NCBI GenBank assembly: GCA_947463165.1
Contig: CANHSW010000022.1
Span: forward strand, 1-14,207
DNA from: Cyanobacteriota bacterium
GTDB taxonomy: Bacteria > Cyanobacteriota > Cyanobacteriia > PCC-6307 > Cyanobiaceae
Reading direction: 5' to 3'
Length of the DNA: 14,207 nt
In this document: positions 1 through 7,169 of the stretch, piece by piece
How the letters are laid out: each line of letters starts with the position of its first letter
How positions within the stretch are numbered: position 1 is the stretch's first letter
Notes under the pieces: model-generated
Database searches by the model: none
The model's input: the letters and a program-made list of their open reading frames with translations, nothing else
Told to the model about the DNA's origin: nothing
Made by a program: the position numbers and the translations under genes

Positions 1-586
1 ATTCAATATCTATTCCAGCCCCGACAGCACTGGATTCTGGGACATGGCTGGCACTAGGCATTAATTTAATGCCGAACTTGCATGCAATAAAAGTGCAAGG
101 CTTTATGCCGCATAAGTGCAACTTGCTCTGCGCAGTCGGAGCGCTTGAGGCTGTGTTTCGCCCCGCCTCGCCCTGCGTCGCTCCGCCCAGCACCAGACGG
201 GTGTCTGCAAGAGGTCGGCCCTGAGTTGGGCGAGCTAGGGGGAAGGGTCGCTGGGCAGGCAGTGCCTCAGGCTTCACCAGCCGGCGGCTGCAAGCTAATA
301 GTGGCTTGGCGACATGGCCGCCCAGCAAGCTCGTTCAGCCTCTGGCGGTGACGCTGGCCACAAGGCTCGCTCTCCACCCGCAAAACCTGGTTGCTATGGG
401 GTGGCGGGGGAATTGCCAGGTTGGCCGGTCTGTCAGCCGACAGCGAAAACTGAGCCCGCATTGCATCTTAAAAACTGTCGGCTGACATGAGCTGTAGAGC
501 TCGATGATGGCCTGGCAGAAGTTGTTGCCCGTGGCGTTGTTCAAGATCGCTGCTATAGCGATCGATCAGATCAGTAAGGAGGATCA
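1..586. other. Non-coding accessory flank, no supportable gene
   Basis: I see no convincing gene here. The short open frames on both strands have skewed composition and no recognisable domain. The stretch is rich in short dyads: TTGCATGCAA (78-87), TTATGCCGCATAA (103-115), AAGTGCAACTT (114-124), and a nested hairpin made of GGAGCG (138-143) with CGCTCC (179-184) around GAGGC (147-151) with GCCTC (165-169). AAGTGCAA occurs twice (91-98 and 114-121). A perfect 13-bp inverted repeat lies at 431-487. The region is immediately downstream of a minus-strand integrase, so it may be the end of an integrated element, but no transposase or cargo gene is visible. Confidence 0.5.
431..487. repeat. Perfect 13-bp inverted repeat with self-palindromic arms
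   Basis: The left arm TGTCAGCCGACAG (431-443) and right arm CTGTCGGCTGACA (475-487) are exact reverse complements, separated by 31 nt. Each arm is itself a dyad of the form TGTC-N4-GACA. The repeat lies about 100 bp beyond the 3' end of the interrupted integrase. No T-run follows on either strand, so a simple terminator is unlikely. A recombinase binding or element-end site is an inference from position. Confidence 0.7.
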
Positions 587-1489
587 TCAGATTTCCTCCC
601 AGCGCAGTGCAAAGCCGGACACAAGATCCTCAATACAATCCTTGGCCTGCTGGCGGTTAACCTAGGTGAGATGGGCGTAACGGACCGTAGTTTCAGGTTT
701 CTGGTGGCCCTGCACCACCTGGATCGAGAGCGGATCCACGCCAAGTTCCAGTAGACGGGTGGCGTAGGCATGGCGCAGGCTGTGCACCGTCAGGTGCTTG
801 TGGATGCCGCAGCTGATCCGGGCCGCATTGATCGCTGCCTGCACTCCCCCGCGATCCATCGGGCTCCTGGCGGTGCGGGCTGAGGCCTCATTGCCAATGC
901 CATTGGGGAACAGCAACCGTGGATGCCGATGGGTGCTCCAGAAGCGGCGCAGGTGCTGCAGGGTCGCATCCGGCAGGGGCACGTAGCGATCTTTTCCTCC
1001 CTTGCCCTGATGCACATGCACAAGCTTCTGGGCCGCATCAATGTCGCCGATCTCAAGGGCCAGGCCTTCCCCGAGTCGCAGGCCCATGCTGTAGATCGTA
1101 AAGAAGTACATGTGGTAGCGCAGCCGGTAGACACTGTTGATCAATCGCTGCACTTCCTCCCGTGTGGGAACATCAGGCAAAGATCTAGAGTTGGGTGGCT
1201 TGATGATGTCTACCCACTCCATGGGTTGGCCAAGGATGTGTCGAAAAAACTACAAACCCCAGAGATCAACCTTGATGCTGCTCCAGGAGTGGCTCTCTAC
1301 CATCCAGGCGAAATAGGATTTCAGATCAGCTGCTGTGAGGTTGTCAGGACAGCGGTTGAAGAAGCATGCGATCCGGCGTAAGGCCATGGAGTAGCCGTCA
1401 ATGGTCTTGCCCTGTTTGCCTTGAAGCTTGAGGGCCTGCAGGTGCTGGATATAGAGCTGGTCGAATCGCTCCTGTTGGTGTTGTTCCAT
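587..1489 (-). pseudogene. Tyrosine recombinase/integrase broken by an in-frame amber codon
   Basis: This is a phage-integrase-type tyrosine recombinase, of the kind often found beside IS91-like or other mobile elements (family memory, not a search). The N-terminal SAM-like domain is encoded at 1250-1489 and the catalytic domain at 662-1222. Both are in one frame, separated only by TAG at 1250-1252; reading through gives a continuous protein (...LWG-L-stop-FFRHILGQP-MEW...). The catalytic residues are present: Arg in GLRLGE, Lys in GKGGKDRY, HSLRH (HxxR), His in QGHQ, and Tyr in VRYAHL. The frame ends at TAG 662-664 but stays open to TGA 587-589, adding a plausible C-terminal helix (QQAKDCIEDL), so that TAG may be a second lesion. 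I chose ATG 1487-1489 because GGGGAGA precedes it at good spacing; an upstream ATG at 1529-1531 is possible. The catalytic fragment could still be made from ATG 1220-1222. Confidence 0.8.
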
Positions 1490-1520
1490 GGTGAGGTTTC
1501 TCCCCAAGGGGATGAAAGAA

Positions 1521-1544
1521 ATGACACACACATGATGGTGTCAT
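1521..1544. promoter_or_regulatory. Operator-like inverted repeat upstream of the integrase
   Basis: ATGACAC (1521-1527) and GTGTCAT (1538-1544) are exact reverse complements with a 10-nt spacer. They sit about 30-55 nt upstream of the preferred integrase start, where an autoregulatory or excisionase-type site would be expected. If translation starts at the alternative ATG 1529-1531, the repeat overlaps the coding start. The function is inferred from symmetry and position only. Confidence 0.35.
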
Positions 1545-1652
1545 CCTTCACTGTGAAACTGCGAGACTCCCGAGCGATCAGTCCTCCAGCACCAGCCCAC
1601 GCAGGTCTGCAATCAGACGATCAGCCTTTGGAGCATATTGCCGATAATTGGC

Positions 1653-1658
1653 TATAGT
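1653..1658 (+). promoter_or_regulatory. Possible -10 element (TATAGT)
   Basis: TATAGT matches the bacterial -10 consensus at five of six positions. TTGGAG at 1628-1633 could act as a -35 but the 19-nt spacing is long. It would serve the small plus-strand gene starting at 1790, giving a long leader. The same bases form part of GCTATAG, which is repeated at 552-558 on the other side of the integrase, so it could instead be an element boundary. Confidence 0.25.
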
Positions 1659-1789
1659 GGATTTGAATCTGCCGCGGTGCGGCTTAGTCCAACAAATCGT
1701 TGCAGCGGTCGGCGAGGCATAAAGTGCTCAGCCGCAGGCGTTCGAACATGGCATGCTGCACCCACAAACCATTTCCCATCCCCGCCGCG

Positions 1790-2005
1790 ATGACCAGCAC
1801 CCCAGAACTGATTGGTCCTGAGCTGATTGCCAGCCTGGTGGCCGCCTCCCATGAGTTTGATGCCAGTGGCAAAGACCCGGAGCGCAATTGCTGGCTGGCG
1901 GTACATCGCCATGTGCATGGGGTGCTGCCTTCTGAATACGACATCCGCGAGGTGCCAGAAGAGCTCTATCTGGCGGTGCTAGCCCAAAGGCGCCATAACG
2001 CTTAA
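1790..2005 (+). CDS. Small hypothetical protein, 71 aa
   Basis: I do not recognise this gene with certainty. It encodes a mildly acidic soluble protein (GPELIASLVAA, NCWLAVHRHVHG, EYDIREVPEELY) with no signal peptide or membrane segment. The composition looks like a real compact cytosolic protein, and the frame ends just before a strong terminator. I chose ATG 1790 because the residues upstream of it are Arg/Cys/Pro-rich and unlike the rest. In-frame ATGs at 1748 and 1700 are alternatives, and none has a clear ribosome binding site. It is convergent with petJ. Similar short proteins occur near petJ in marine picocyanobacteria as far as I recall, but I could not check this. Confidence 0.6.
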   Translation: MTSTPELIGPELIASLVAASHEFDASGKDPERNCWLAVHRHVHGVLPSEYDIREVPEELYLAVLAQRRHNA

Positions 2006-2010
2006 ACAAC

Positions 2011-2034
2011 AAAAAACCCCGCCGCGGCGGGGTT
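2011..2034 (-). terminator. Intrinsic terminator of petJ
   Basis: The perfect 20-nt palindrome at 2015-2034 (AACCCCGCCG/CGGCGGGGTT) is flanked on its left by an A-run from 2011, which reads as a U-tract on the minus strand. It lies about 60 nt beyond the petJ stop. On the plus strand it follows the stop of the small gene by about 10 nt and may also end that transcript, although no good T-run follows in that direction. Confidence 0.85.
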
Positions 2035-2091
2035 GCAATTGAATTGAATTAGTTAGTGGTGCCAGTGGGGGGCAAGGCCCCCAGGCTTGGC

Positions 2092-2445
2092 TCACCAGCC
2101 CTTGTTGGACTGGTCGATCACATAGGCGGCCACATCTTCGATGTCACCGGCGCTCAGCTTGCCCCCGAAGGCGGGCATGGCGTTTTTGCCGTTGGTTACC
2201 TGGTAGGCAACGGCGGCTTCAGGACCAGCCTCGTAGTTGGCCAGATAGGCCTTCAGGGCATCGGCCTTGAGGGTGCGCTCGGCATTCACCACGTTGCCGC
2301 CACCCATGTGACAGGCGGCGCAGTTGGCAGAAAATATCTGACCGCCGTGGGCGGCGTCAGCAGCGAAGCTCGGAGCTGCACCCAGCACCAAAGCCAGGCA
2401 GAGAGCGAGCAGAGAGAAAAGACGGCGCATGGTAAGGCGCTTCAT
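2092..2445 (-). CDS. petJ: Cytochrome c6 (soluble cytochrome c553) precursor
   Basis: This is a thylakoid-lumen electron carrier from cytochrome b6f to photosystem I, which can also feed terminal oxidase. The 117-aa precursor has a basic N-terminus, a hydrophobic segment and a probable signal peptidase site after APSFA, giving a mature protein starting [10 protein letters not shown]. The single heme motif CAACH is near residue 42-46 of the precursor, and the distal Met ligand is probably in NAMPAFGG. The C-terminal helix (DIEDVAAYV) is typical of the family. Mature length, about 88 residues, is usual for c6. ATG 2443-2445 and ATG 2428-2430 are both possible starts; neither has a clear ribosome binding site, and the downstream one still gives a complete signal peptide. 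It is co-directional with the epimerase and hemE but separated from them by a terminator-like hairpin. Confidence 0.95.
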   Translation of the reverse strand: MKRLTMRRLFSLLALCLALVLGAAPSFAADAAHGGQIFSANCAACHMGGGNVVNAERTLKADALKAYLANYEAGPEAAVAYQVTNGKNAMPAFGGKLSAGDIEDVAAYVIDQSNKGW

Positions 2446-2546
2446 AGCAGGTGCAACGGCTCAAAAATAGGTCTTCTTAGGCCCGGTTGCGATCCAGCAA
2501 GCCCAGGTTCGCAACATTTGCCACACAACGCCATATGCGAGTGGCC

Positions 2547-2584
2547 GGCGGCCGGAAAACGGGCTGGCGGCCGGGAAACGGGCC
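2547..2584. repeat. Tandem 19-bp repeat between epimerase and petJ
   Basis: Two adjacent copies (2547-2565 and 2566-2584) differ at two positions, both in a motif of the form GGCGGCCGG-AAACGGGC. The second copy supplies much of the epimerase terminator stem, so the duplication may have arisen within, or helped create, the terminator. Confidence 0.6.
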
Positions 2585-2588
2585 AGCC
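2557..2588 (-). terminator. Probable terminator of the hemE-epimerase transcript
   Basis: GGCTGGC (2562-2568) pairs perfectly with GCCAGCC (2582-2588), with a 13-nt loop. Read on the minus strand the hairpin begins directly after the epimerase stop and is followed by CGTTTT. The T-run is short, so termination may be partial, with some read-through into petJ. Confidence 0.55.
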
Positions 2589-3617
2589 TCAGCTGTGCGG
2601 CCTGGGGATGCGACCCCGCTGGGGTAGGCCCGCATCCGCCAACACCGCCTCCAGGCTGGCTGCGTGGCTCACCAGCCCAAACCGCTCCGGCGGACTCACC
2701 GGCTCGTGGATGAAATGCCGCTGCCGAATCGAAAAGCGATCCCAGGCATTCACCTCAATCGGCAGCCAGCGGATCAACCGTTCAATCAACCAGCCGCTCA
2801 AATCCACCCCAAACGGCGGCCGCCACACCCGCCGCCAGCGGCACAGCTTGGCCACCGTGGCATTCACACTGATCGGCGCCTGGCCCAACACCAGCCGCCT
2901 TACCGCCGCTTGATTCGGTTCCGGATTGGGCCGATGCGGCTCGGTGGCCAGATGCACGCACACCTGGGCGATGTCGGCGGCGTGGATGAAGTGGAAGCTG
3001 GCATCAGCCCGCAACCAGCGGGCCAGCCACAGCCAGCGGCTGCCCTCCGCCAGCCCTGCGGTGAGGTAACTGGTGGGAAACGGTCCGCTGCCATCCACCC
3101 GCCCACCGAACACCAGCGTGGGGAACACCGCCACGATCCGCTCCGCCAGGGGGTGCCGCTCCAGCTGCTGCAGGCAGAGGGCCTTGGTTTGGATGTATTC
3201 GGTGCCGTACTCAGCCGCCTCCGGCAGCAGCTGCAATTGCCGATCCAAAATGCTGGCGGTGGAGAAGTAGATCACCTGCTCCAACACCGCTGGATCGGTG
3301 GCCGCCAGCATCTCCTTCACCGCCACCACATTCACCTGCTGGGCCCTTTCCGGATCCCCCCAGGCGGTGGCGGTGTGGATGATCCTTTGGGCGCTGGCGA
3401 TCTGCTGGCGGTGGGGCTCCACCTGGCGCAGGTCGCCCACCAACAATTCAATGCGCGGATCATCTGCAGGCACGGCCGTGAGTTTGGCCGGATCCCGCAA
3501 CCACAGCAACAGCTGCGCATCGCTGTGGCGATACAACAAGCTGGCGATGTGCTGGCCCACGCAACCGCTGGCGCCAGTGATCAAAATCCGCTGCCGCCCA
3601 GGCGCCCGGGCAGTCAA
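2589..3617 (-). CDS. NAD(P)-dependent epimerase/dehydratase (extended SDR)
   Basis: The 342-aa protein has a Rossmann nucleotide-binding motif at the N-terminus ([11 protein letters not shown], about residues 13-23), an acidic/basic segment after beta-2 ([10 protein letters not shown]), FSTAS for the catalytic Ser/Thr strand, and a YxxxK pair in EYIQTK. These place it in the extended short-chain dehydrogenase/reductase superfamily acting on a nucleotide-sugar, steroid-like or similar hydroxylated substrate; the substrate cannot be read from the sequence. The start is a TTG (3615-3617) that shares two bases with the hemE TGA stop (3614-3616). The Rossmann motif begins so close to this codon that no other start fits, which suggests translational coupling to hemE. 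The C-terminal half is Trp/Arg-rich. A role in tetrapyrrole or envelope metabolism is only a guess from the neighbour. Confidence 0.88.
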   Translation of the reverse strand: MTARAPGRQRILITGASGCVGQHIASLLYRHSDAQLLLWLRDPAKLTAVPADDPRIELLVGDLRQVEPHRQQIASAQRIIHTATAWGDPERAQQVNVVAVKEMLAATDPAVLEQVIYFSTASILDRQLQLLPEAAEYGTEYIQTKALCLQQLERHPLAERIVAVFPTLVFGGRVDGSGPFPTSYLTAGLAEGSRWLWLARWLRADASFHFIHAADIAQVCVHLATEPHRPNPEPNQAAVRRLVLGQAPISVNATVAKLCRWRRVWRPPFGVDLSGWLIERLIRWLPIEVNAWDRFSIRQRHFIHEPVSPPERFGLVSHAASLEAVLADAGLPQRGRIPRPHS

Positions 3618-4672
3618 ACGGCGGCTCCCAACAGCTCATTCACCGCCTTGCCCGTCTCAAAAAACACCCGGGCGTTCTCCTCTGGCGTGCCCGGCAGGAT
3701 GCCATGGCCCAGGTTGAGGATGTGCTTGCGGCCCCTGGCCTTGCGCACCGTATCCAAAATCCGCTCGCGAATCGCCTCCGGGGTGCCAAACAACAAACCC
3801 GGATCCACATTGCCCTGCACCCCCACGTGCTCCGGCAGCCGCGCGATGCCCTCCGCCATATCCACCGTCCAATCCAGCGAGATGAAATCAACGCCAGTGC
3901 CGCCCATCCGCTCCAGCACCCCAGCACTGCCGGAGATATAGAGAATAAGCGGTGTATCCGGATGGGTTTCCTTCACCTGGTCGATCACACGCTTTTGATA
4001 GGGGGCCGCGAACACGTCGTAGTCGCAGGGGCTCAACTGGCCGGCCCAGGAATCAAACAGCTGCACCACCTGGGCGCCGCTATCAATTTGATAACGCACA
4101 TAGGTGGCGATCGAATCGGCCAGATGCCCCAGCAACTGATGCAGCAGCGCCGGCTCCTGGAAGGCCATCCGCTTGATTACCGAATAGGTCTTGGAGCTCT
4201 TGCCCTCCACCGCATAGGCGGCGAGGGTCCAGGGGGCACCCACAAAACCGAGCACGGCCGCTGAATTGCCCACATCCTGGCGCAGGCGGCCCAGCACCTC
4301 GCCCACAAAGGGCAGCGCTTCGGCCGGATTAAGCGGCCTCAGGGCATCCACCTGGGCCTGGCTGCGGATGGCGGGCTCAATGATTGGCCCCTTGCTCTCG
4401 ATGATGTCGAAGTCGATGCCAATCCCCGGCAGCGGCGTGAGGATGTCGGAGAACAAGATCACGCCATCGGGTTGGAAGGCGTGGAAGGGCTGCATCGAAA
4501 TCTCGTAGGAGAGATCGGGGTTTTCGGATCGCTCCCGAAAACCGGGATGGCGATCGCGCAGGTCGCGATACACCTTCATGTAGCGGCCCGCCTGGCGCAT
4601 CATCCACACCGGAGGCCGCTCCACCTGCTCCCCTCGGGCAGCGCGCAGCAGCAGGGGCAGGGACTCGGCCAT
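3614..4672 (-). CDS. hemE: Uroporphyrinogen decarboxylase
   Basis: HemE removes four carboxyl groups from the acetate side chains of uroporphyrinogen III to give coproporphyrinogen III, the branch leading to heme, bilins and chlorophyll. The 352-aa length is normal for the family. Both family signatures are clear: MMRQAGRY around residues 24-31, and [12 protein letters not shown] in the middle of the protein. The active-site Asp is in FSDIL, and further conserved segments are [16 protein letters not shown] and NLGHGI. The open frame continues about 200 codons upstream, but ATG 4670-4672 is the conserved family start ([15 protein letters not shown]) and the upstream residues are low-complexity. 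The gene is divergent from aroA across 115 bp. Its stop overlaps the TTG start of the epimerase. It contains the only HIP1 octamer seen in the window (4550-4557). Confidence 0.97.
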   Translation of the reverse strand: MAESLPLLLRAARGEQVERPPVWMMRQAGRYMKVYRDLRDRHPGFRERSENPDLSYEISMQPFHAFQPDGVILFSDILTPLPGIGIDFDIIESKGPIIEPAIRSQAQVDALRPLNPAEALPFVGEVLGRLRQDVGNSAAVLGFVGAPWTLAAYAVEGKSSKTYSVIKRMAFQEPALLHQLLGHLADSIATYVRYQIDSGAQVVQLFDSWAGQLSPCDYDVFAAPYQKRVIDQVKETHPDTPLILYISGSAGVLERMGGTGVDFISLDWTVDMAEGIARLPEHVGVQGNVDPGLLFGTPEAIRERILDTVRKARGRKHILNLGHGILPGTPEENARVFFETGKAVNELLGAAV

Positions 4673-4787
4673 GGGGCGGCAATGAACAGCAATTTGGCAA
4701 CCTAGCTGAGCTCCCCTGAACTTCCCGGGGTGGCTGTCACCCTTGTAATGGCACTCCATAGGATCGAGCCCCCTCCCCCTCGGGCCG

Positions 4788-6149
4788 ATGCCGACGAGCC
4801 AAGCCGCCATGCCCTCGCCGTCAGCCCCGGCAGCAGGCGACAGCGCCGCCAGCTTGGCCCTGCCGGCCGGTGCCAGCCTGCGGGGCCAGGTGCAGGTGCC
4901 GGGCGATAAGTCGATCTCCCACCGGGCCCTGTTGTTTGGCGCCATCGCCGAGGGCGAAACCCGCATCGAAGGTCTCCTGCCGGCGGAAGATCCCCTCAGT
5001 ACGGCTGCCTGTCTGCGGGCGATGGGGGTGGAGGTGTCGCCGATCCGGGCGTGCGAGCCGGTGCTGGTGCGCGGCGTGGGTCTCGATGGCTTCCAGGAAC
5101 CGGCCGATATCCTCGATTGCGGCAACTCAGGCACCACCATGCGCTTGATGCTTGGCCTTTTGGCCGGCCGCCAGGGGCGCCATTTTGTGCTCAGCGGTGA
5201 CGCCTCCCTGCGGGGTAGGCCCATGGCCCGAGTCGCAAAACCCCTGGCCCAGATGGGGGCCCAGATCCATGGCCGCAGCGGCGGCAATCTGGCGCCTCTG
5301 GCGGTGTTGGGTCAGCAGCTCCAGGGGGCCAACATCGCCACGCCGGTGGCTTCCGCCCAGGTGAAGAGCGCCATCCTGCTGGCGGCCCTCACCGCCTCGG
5401 GCCCCACCACCGTGGTGGAACCGGCCCAAAGCCGCGACCACAGCGAGCGCATGCTGCGGGCCTTCGGGGCTGATCTGCTGGTGGGGGGCCATAACAACAC
5501 CACAGTCACCCTTAGCCCCGGCGCCAGCTTGCACGGCCAGCAGGTGGTGGTGCCGGGCGATATCAGTTCGGCGGCCTTCTGGTTGGTGGCCGGTGCGATC
5601 ACCCCTGGGGCCGAATTAACGGTGCAAAACGTGGGTCTCAACCCCAGCCGCACCGGCGTGCTGGATGTGCTCGAGCAGATGGGTGCCCGGATCAAAGTGG
5701 TTAACGAGCGCGATGTGGCCGGCGAACCGGTGGGCGACCTGCAGGTGAGCCACGGCCCCCTGCGGGCCTTCAGCATCGACGGCGAGATCATTCCCCGCCT
5801 GGTGGATGAAATCCCCGTGTTGGCCGTGGCGGCCTGCTGCGCCGAGGGCGTTAGCCGCATTGCCGGCGCCGCCGAACTGCGGGTGAAGGAAACCGATCGC
5901 CTGGCGGTGATGGCGCGTCAATTGCGGGCGATGGGGGCCCAACTGGAGGAACTGGCAGACGGCATGACCATCAACGGCGGCGGGCAATTGCACGGTGCCC
6001 AGCTGGATAGCGAAACCGATCACCGGGTGGCGATGAGCCTGGCGGTGGCCTCCCTGGTGGCCCAGGGAGACAGCAGCTTGGCCCGGGCCGATGCCGCCGC
6101 CGTCTCCTATCCCAACTTCTGGCAAGACCTTGAACGCCTGCGAACCTGA
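4788..6149 (+). CDS. aroA: 3-phosphoshikimate 1-carboxyvinyltransferase (EPSP synthase)
   Basis: AroA joins phosphoenolpyruvate and shikimate-3-phosphate to make EPSP, the sixth step of the shikimate pathway. The 453-aa protein shows [12 protein letters not shown] (Lys41 region), [14 protein letters not shown] (signature 1), [31 protein letters not shown] with the catalytic Asp, VKETDRL (signature 2) and TDHRVAMS. The GDK, SAQxK and RxHxE segments resemble the motif set of class II enzymes, whereas the residue after GNS is Gly as in ordinary Bacillus-type enzymes rather than the Ala of strongly glyphosate-tolerant forms; this comparison is from memory. The N-terminus is extended by about 25 Ala/Ser/Pro-rich residues; ATG 4809 is an alternative start. 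The 3' end overlaps the next gene by about 59 bp in another frame. Confidence 0.97.
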   Translation: MPTSQAAMPSPSAPAAGDSAASLALPAGASLRGQVQVPGDKSISHRALLFGAIAEGETRIEGLLPAEDPLSTAACLRAMGVEVSPIRACEPVLVRGVGLDGFQEPADILDCGNSGTTMRLMLGLLAGRQGRHFVLSGDASLRGRPMARVAKPLAQMGAQIHGRSGGNLAPLAVLGQQLQGANIATPVASAQVKSAILLAALTASGPTTVVEPAQSRDHSERMLRAFGADLLVGGHNNTTVTLSPGASLHGQQVVVPGDISSAAFWLVAGAITPGAELTVQNVGLNPSRTGVLDVLEQMGARIKVVNERDVAGEPVGDLQVSHGPLRAFSIDGEIIPRLVDEIPVLAVAACCAEGVSRIAGAAELRVKETDRLAVMARQLRAMGAQLEELADGMTINGGGQLHGAQLDSETDHRVAMSLAVASLVAQGDSSLARADAAAVSYPNFWQDLERLRT

Positions 6150-7143
6150 AGAATTTCCGCAGCAGGAATTACCCAAGCAGCAATTGTCCGACCAGCAATT
6201 GCACCAGCCAGAACCCCTGCGGCCCAGCTGGGGCGGTGATGGCAGTTTCAGTCTTTGGAGCGGGGAATTTCAACAGGGATTCCATAGCGGTCGCGGCGCC
6301 CTGCGGGAAGCCCGCGAAACCTTCGTGGATCCGGCCCAGTTGGAGCGATTAGCCCCGGGTAGCACGGTGCTTGCGCTCGATTTGTGCGTCGGCACCGGCA
6401 GCAATACGGCCGCCCTGCTGGAGCGCTGCTCGGCGCTGGGATTGCAGCTGCAGTGGTGGGGCATCGAACTAGACCGCCAACCGCTGCAGCTGGCCCTGGC
6501 CGACGCAAAATTCCAAAGCCAGTGGCCGCAGCAGGCGATCGAGCCCCTGCGCCAACTCAGCCACGGCGACCGCTGGCAAAGCCCCCTGGGCCAAGGCCAG
6601 ATGTTTTGGGGAGATGCCCGAGAGCGGCTGCCGGAATTGCTCGCCCTTGCCGCCGGCAGCTGTCATCTGGTGATGCACGACGCCTTCTCGCCCCAGCGCT
6701 GCCCGCAGCTGTGGAGCCTCGAATTTTTGACAGGCCTGGCCCAACTGCTGCTCCTCGACGGCCGCCTGCTCACCTACAGCTCGGCGGCGGCGGTGCGGCG
6801 CAGCCTGCAACTGGTGGGGCTGCAGCTGGCGGCGATCCGCCACCACGAACCGGCGCAGCAGAGCCCGGGCGCCTGGAGCGGCGGCACCGCCGCCAGCCCC
6901 ACTCCGCTGGCCAATTGCAAATTTCTGCGCCCATTGGCGGCGATGGAATGGGAGCACCTGGCCACCAATGCGGCGGAGCCCTACCGCGATCCCGATGGCC
7001 GGGCCTCAGCCGCGACGATCCTCACCAATCGCGCCAGGCAGCAGCGCAGCCGAGGCGCCGAGGGCGGCGTGGAATCCACCAGCGCCTGGCGCAGGCGCTG
7101 GGGCCTGGAGGCGAACCGGATTCCGCTGCAAGAGAGCGCCTAG
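6091..7143 (+). CDS. MnmC-like (MnmD) SAM-dependent tRNA methyltransferase
   Basis: The family (Methyltransf_30/DUF752, the methyltransferase half of MnmC) methylates the aminomethyl group on U34 of certain tRNAs to give mnm5(s2)U. The 350-aa protein has the N-terminal core [11 protein letters not shown]...GFHSGRGAL, a SAM-binding loop [12 protein letters not shown] (about residues 95-106), an acidic strand ([10 protein letters not shown]), the family motif [13 protein letters not shown], and [16 protein letters not shown]. No MnmC oxidase domain follows; the C-terminus is an Arg-rich tail. ATG 6091 is the only ATG upstream of the domain and overlaps aroA. The first 40 residues are Gln/Pro-rich, so an internal TTG such as 6184 is also possible. 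It is followed by glmU after 26 bp, suggesting one transcript with aroA and glmU. Confidence 0.85.
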   Translation: MPPPSPIPTSGKTLNACEPEEFPQQELPKQQLSDQQLHQPEPLRPSWGGDGSFSLWSGEFQQGFHSGRGALREARETFVDPAQLERLAPGSTVLALDLCVGTGSNTAALLERCSALGLQLQWWGIELDRQPLQLALADAKFQSQWPQQAIEPLRQLSHGDRWQSPLGQGQMFWGDARERLPELLALAAGSCHLVMHDAFSPQRCPQLWSLEFLTGLAQLLLLDGRLLTYSSAAAVRRSLQLVGLQLAAIRHHEPAQQSPGAWSGGTAASPTPLANCKFLRPLAAMEWEHLATNAAEPYRDPDGRASAATILTNRARQQRSRGAEGGVESTSAWRRRWGLEANRIPLQESA

Positions 7144-7169
7144 ATTCCCGCCAAGCCACTGCCGTCTTG

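Noticed and set aside
662..1252. Genetic-code reassignment of TAG to glutamine
   Set aside because: Other genes in the window end in TAG (MnmC-like at 7141-7143, DUF6737-like at 11959-11961), so ordinary decoding plus a nonsense mutation is simpler.
1640..1740. Possible tRNA 3' end on the minus strand (GATTCAAATCC at 1659-1669) as an integrase target
   Set aside because: The T-arm-like sequence cannot be extended into a proper T-stem, acceptor stem or anticodon arm.
2056..2913. 285-codon plus-strand frame opposite petJ
   Set aside because: It overlaps petJ, a terminator and the epimerase, and its composition is that of an antisense shadow.
2664..3941. Long plus-strand open frame (425 codons) opposite the epimerase and hemE
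   Set aside because: It is Pro/His/Gln-rich with no domain, and is explained by the codon bias of the well-supported minus-strand genes.
4550..4557. HIP1 octamer GCGATCGC
   Set aside because: A single copy inside hemE in 14 kb is not a notable enrichment.
4673..5287. N-terminal extension of the hemE frame into aroA
   Set aside because: It is low-complexity and antisense to aroA; the family start is at 4672.
6384..7169. Long N-terminal extension of the glmU frame
   Set aside because: It lies inside the MnmC-like gene in another frame, and the conserved GlmU N-terminus begins exactly at ATG 7170.
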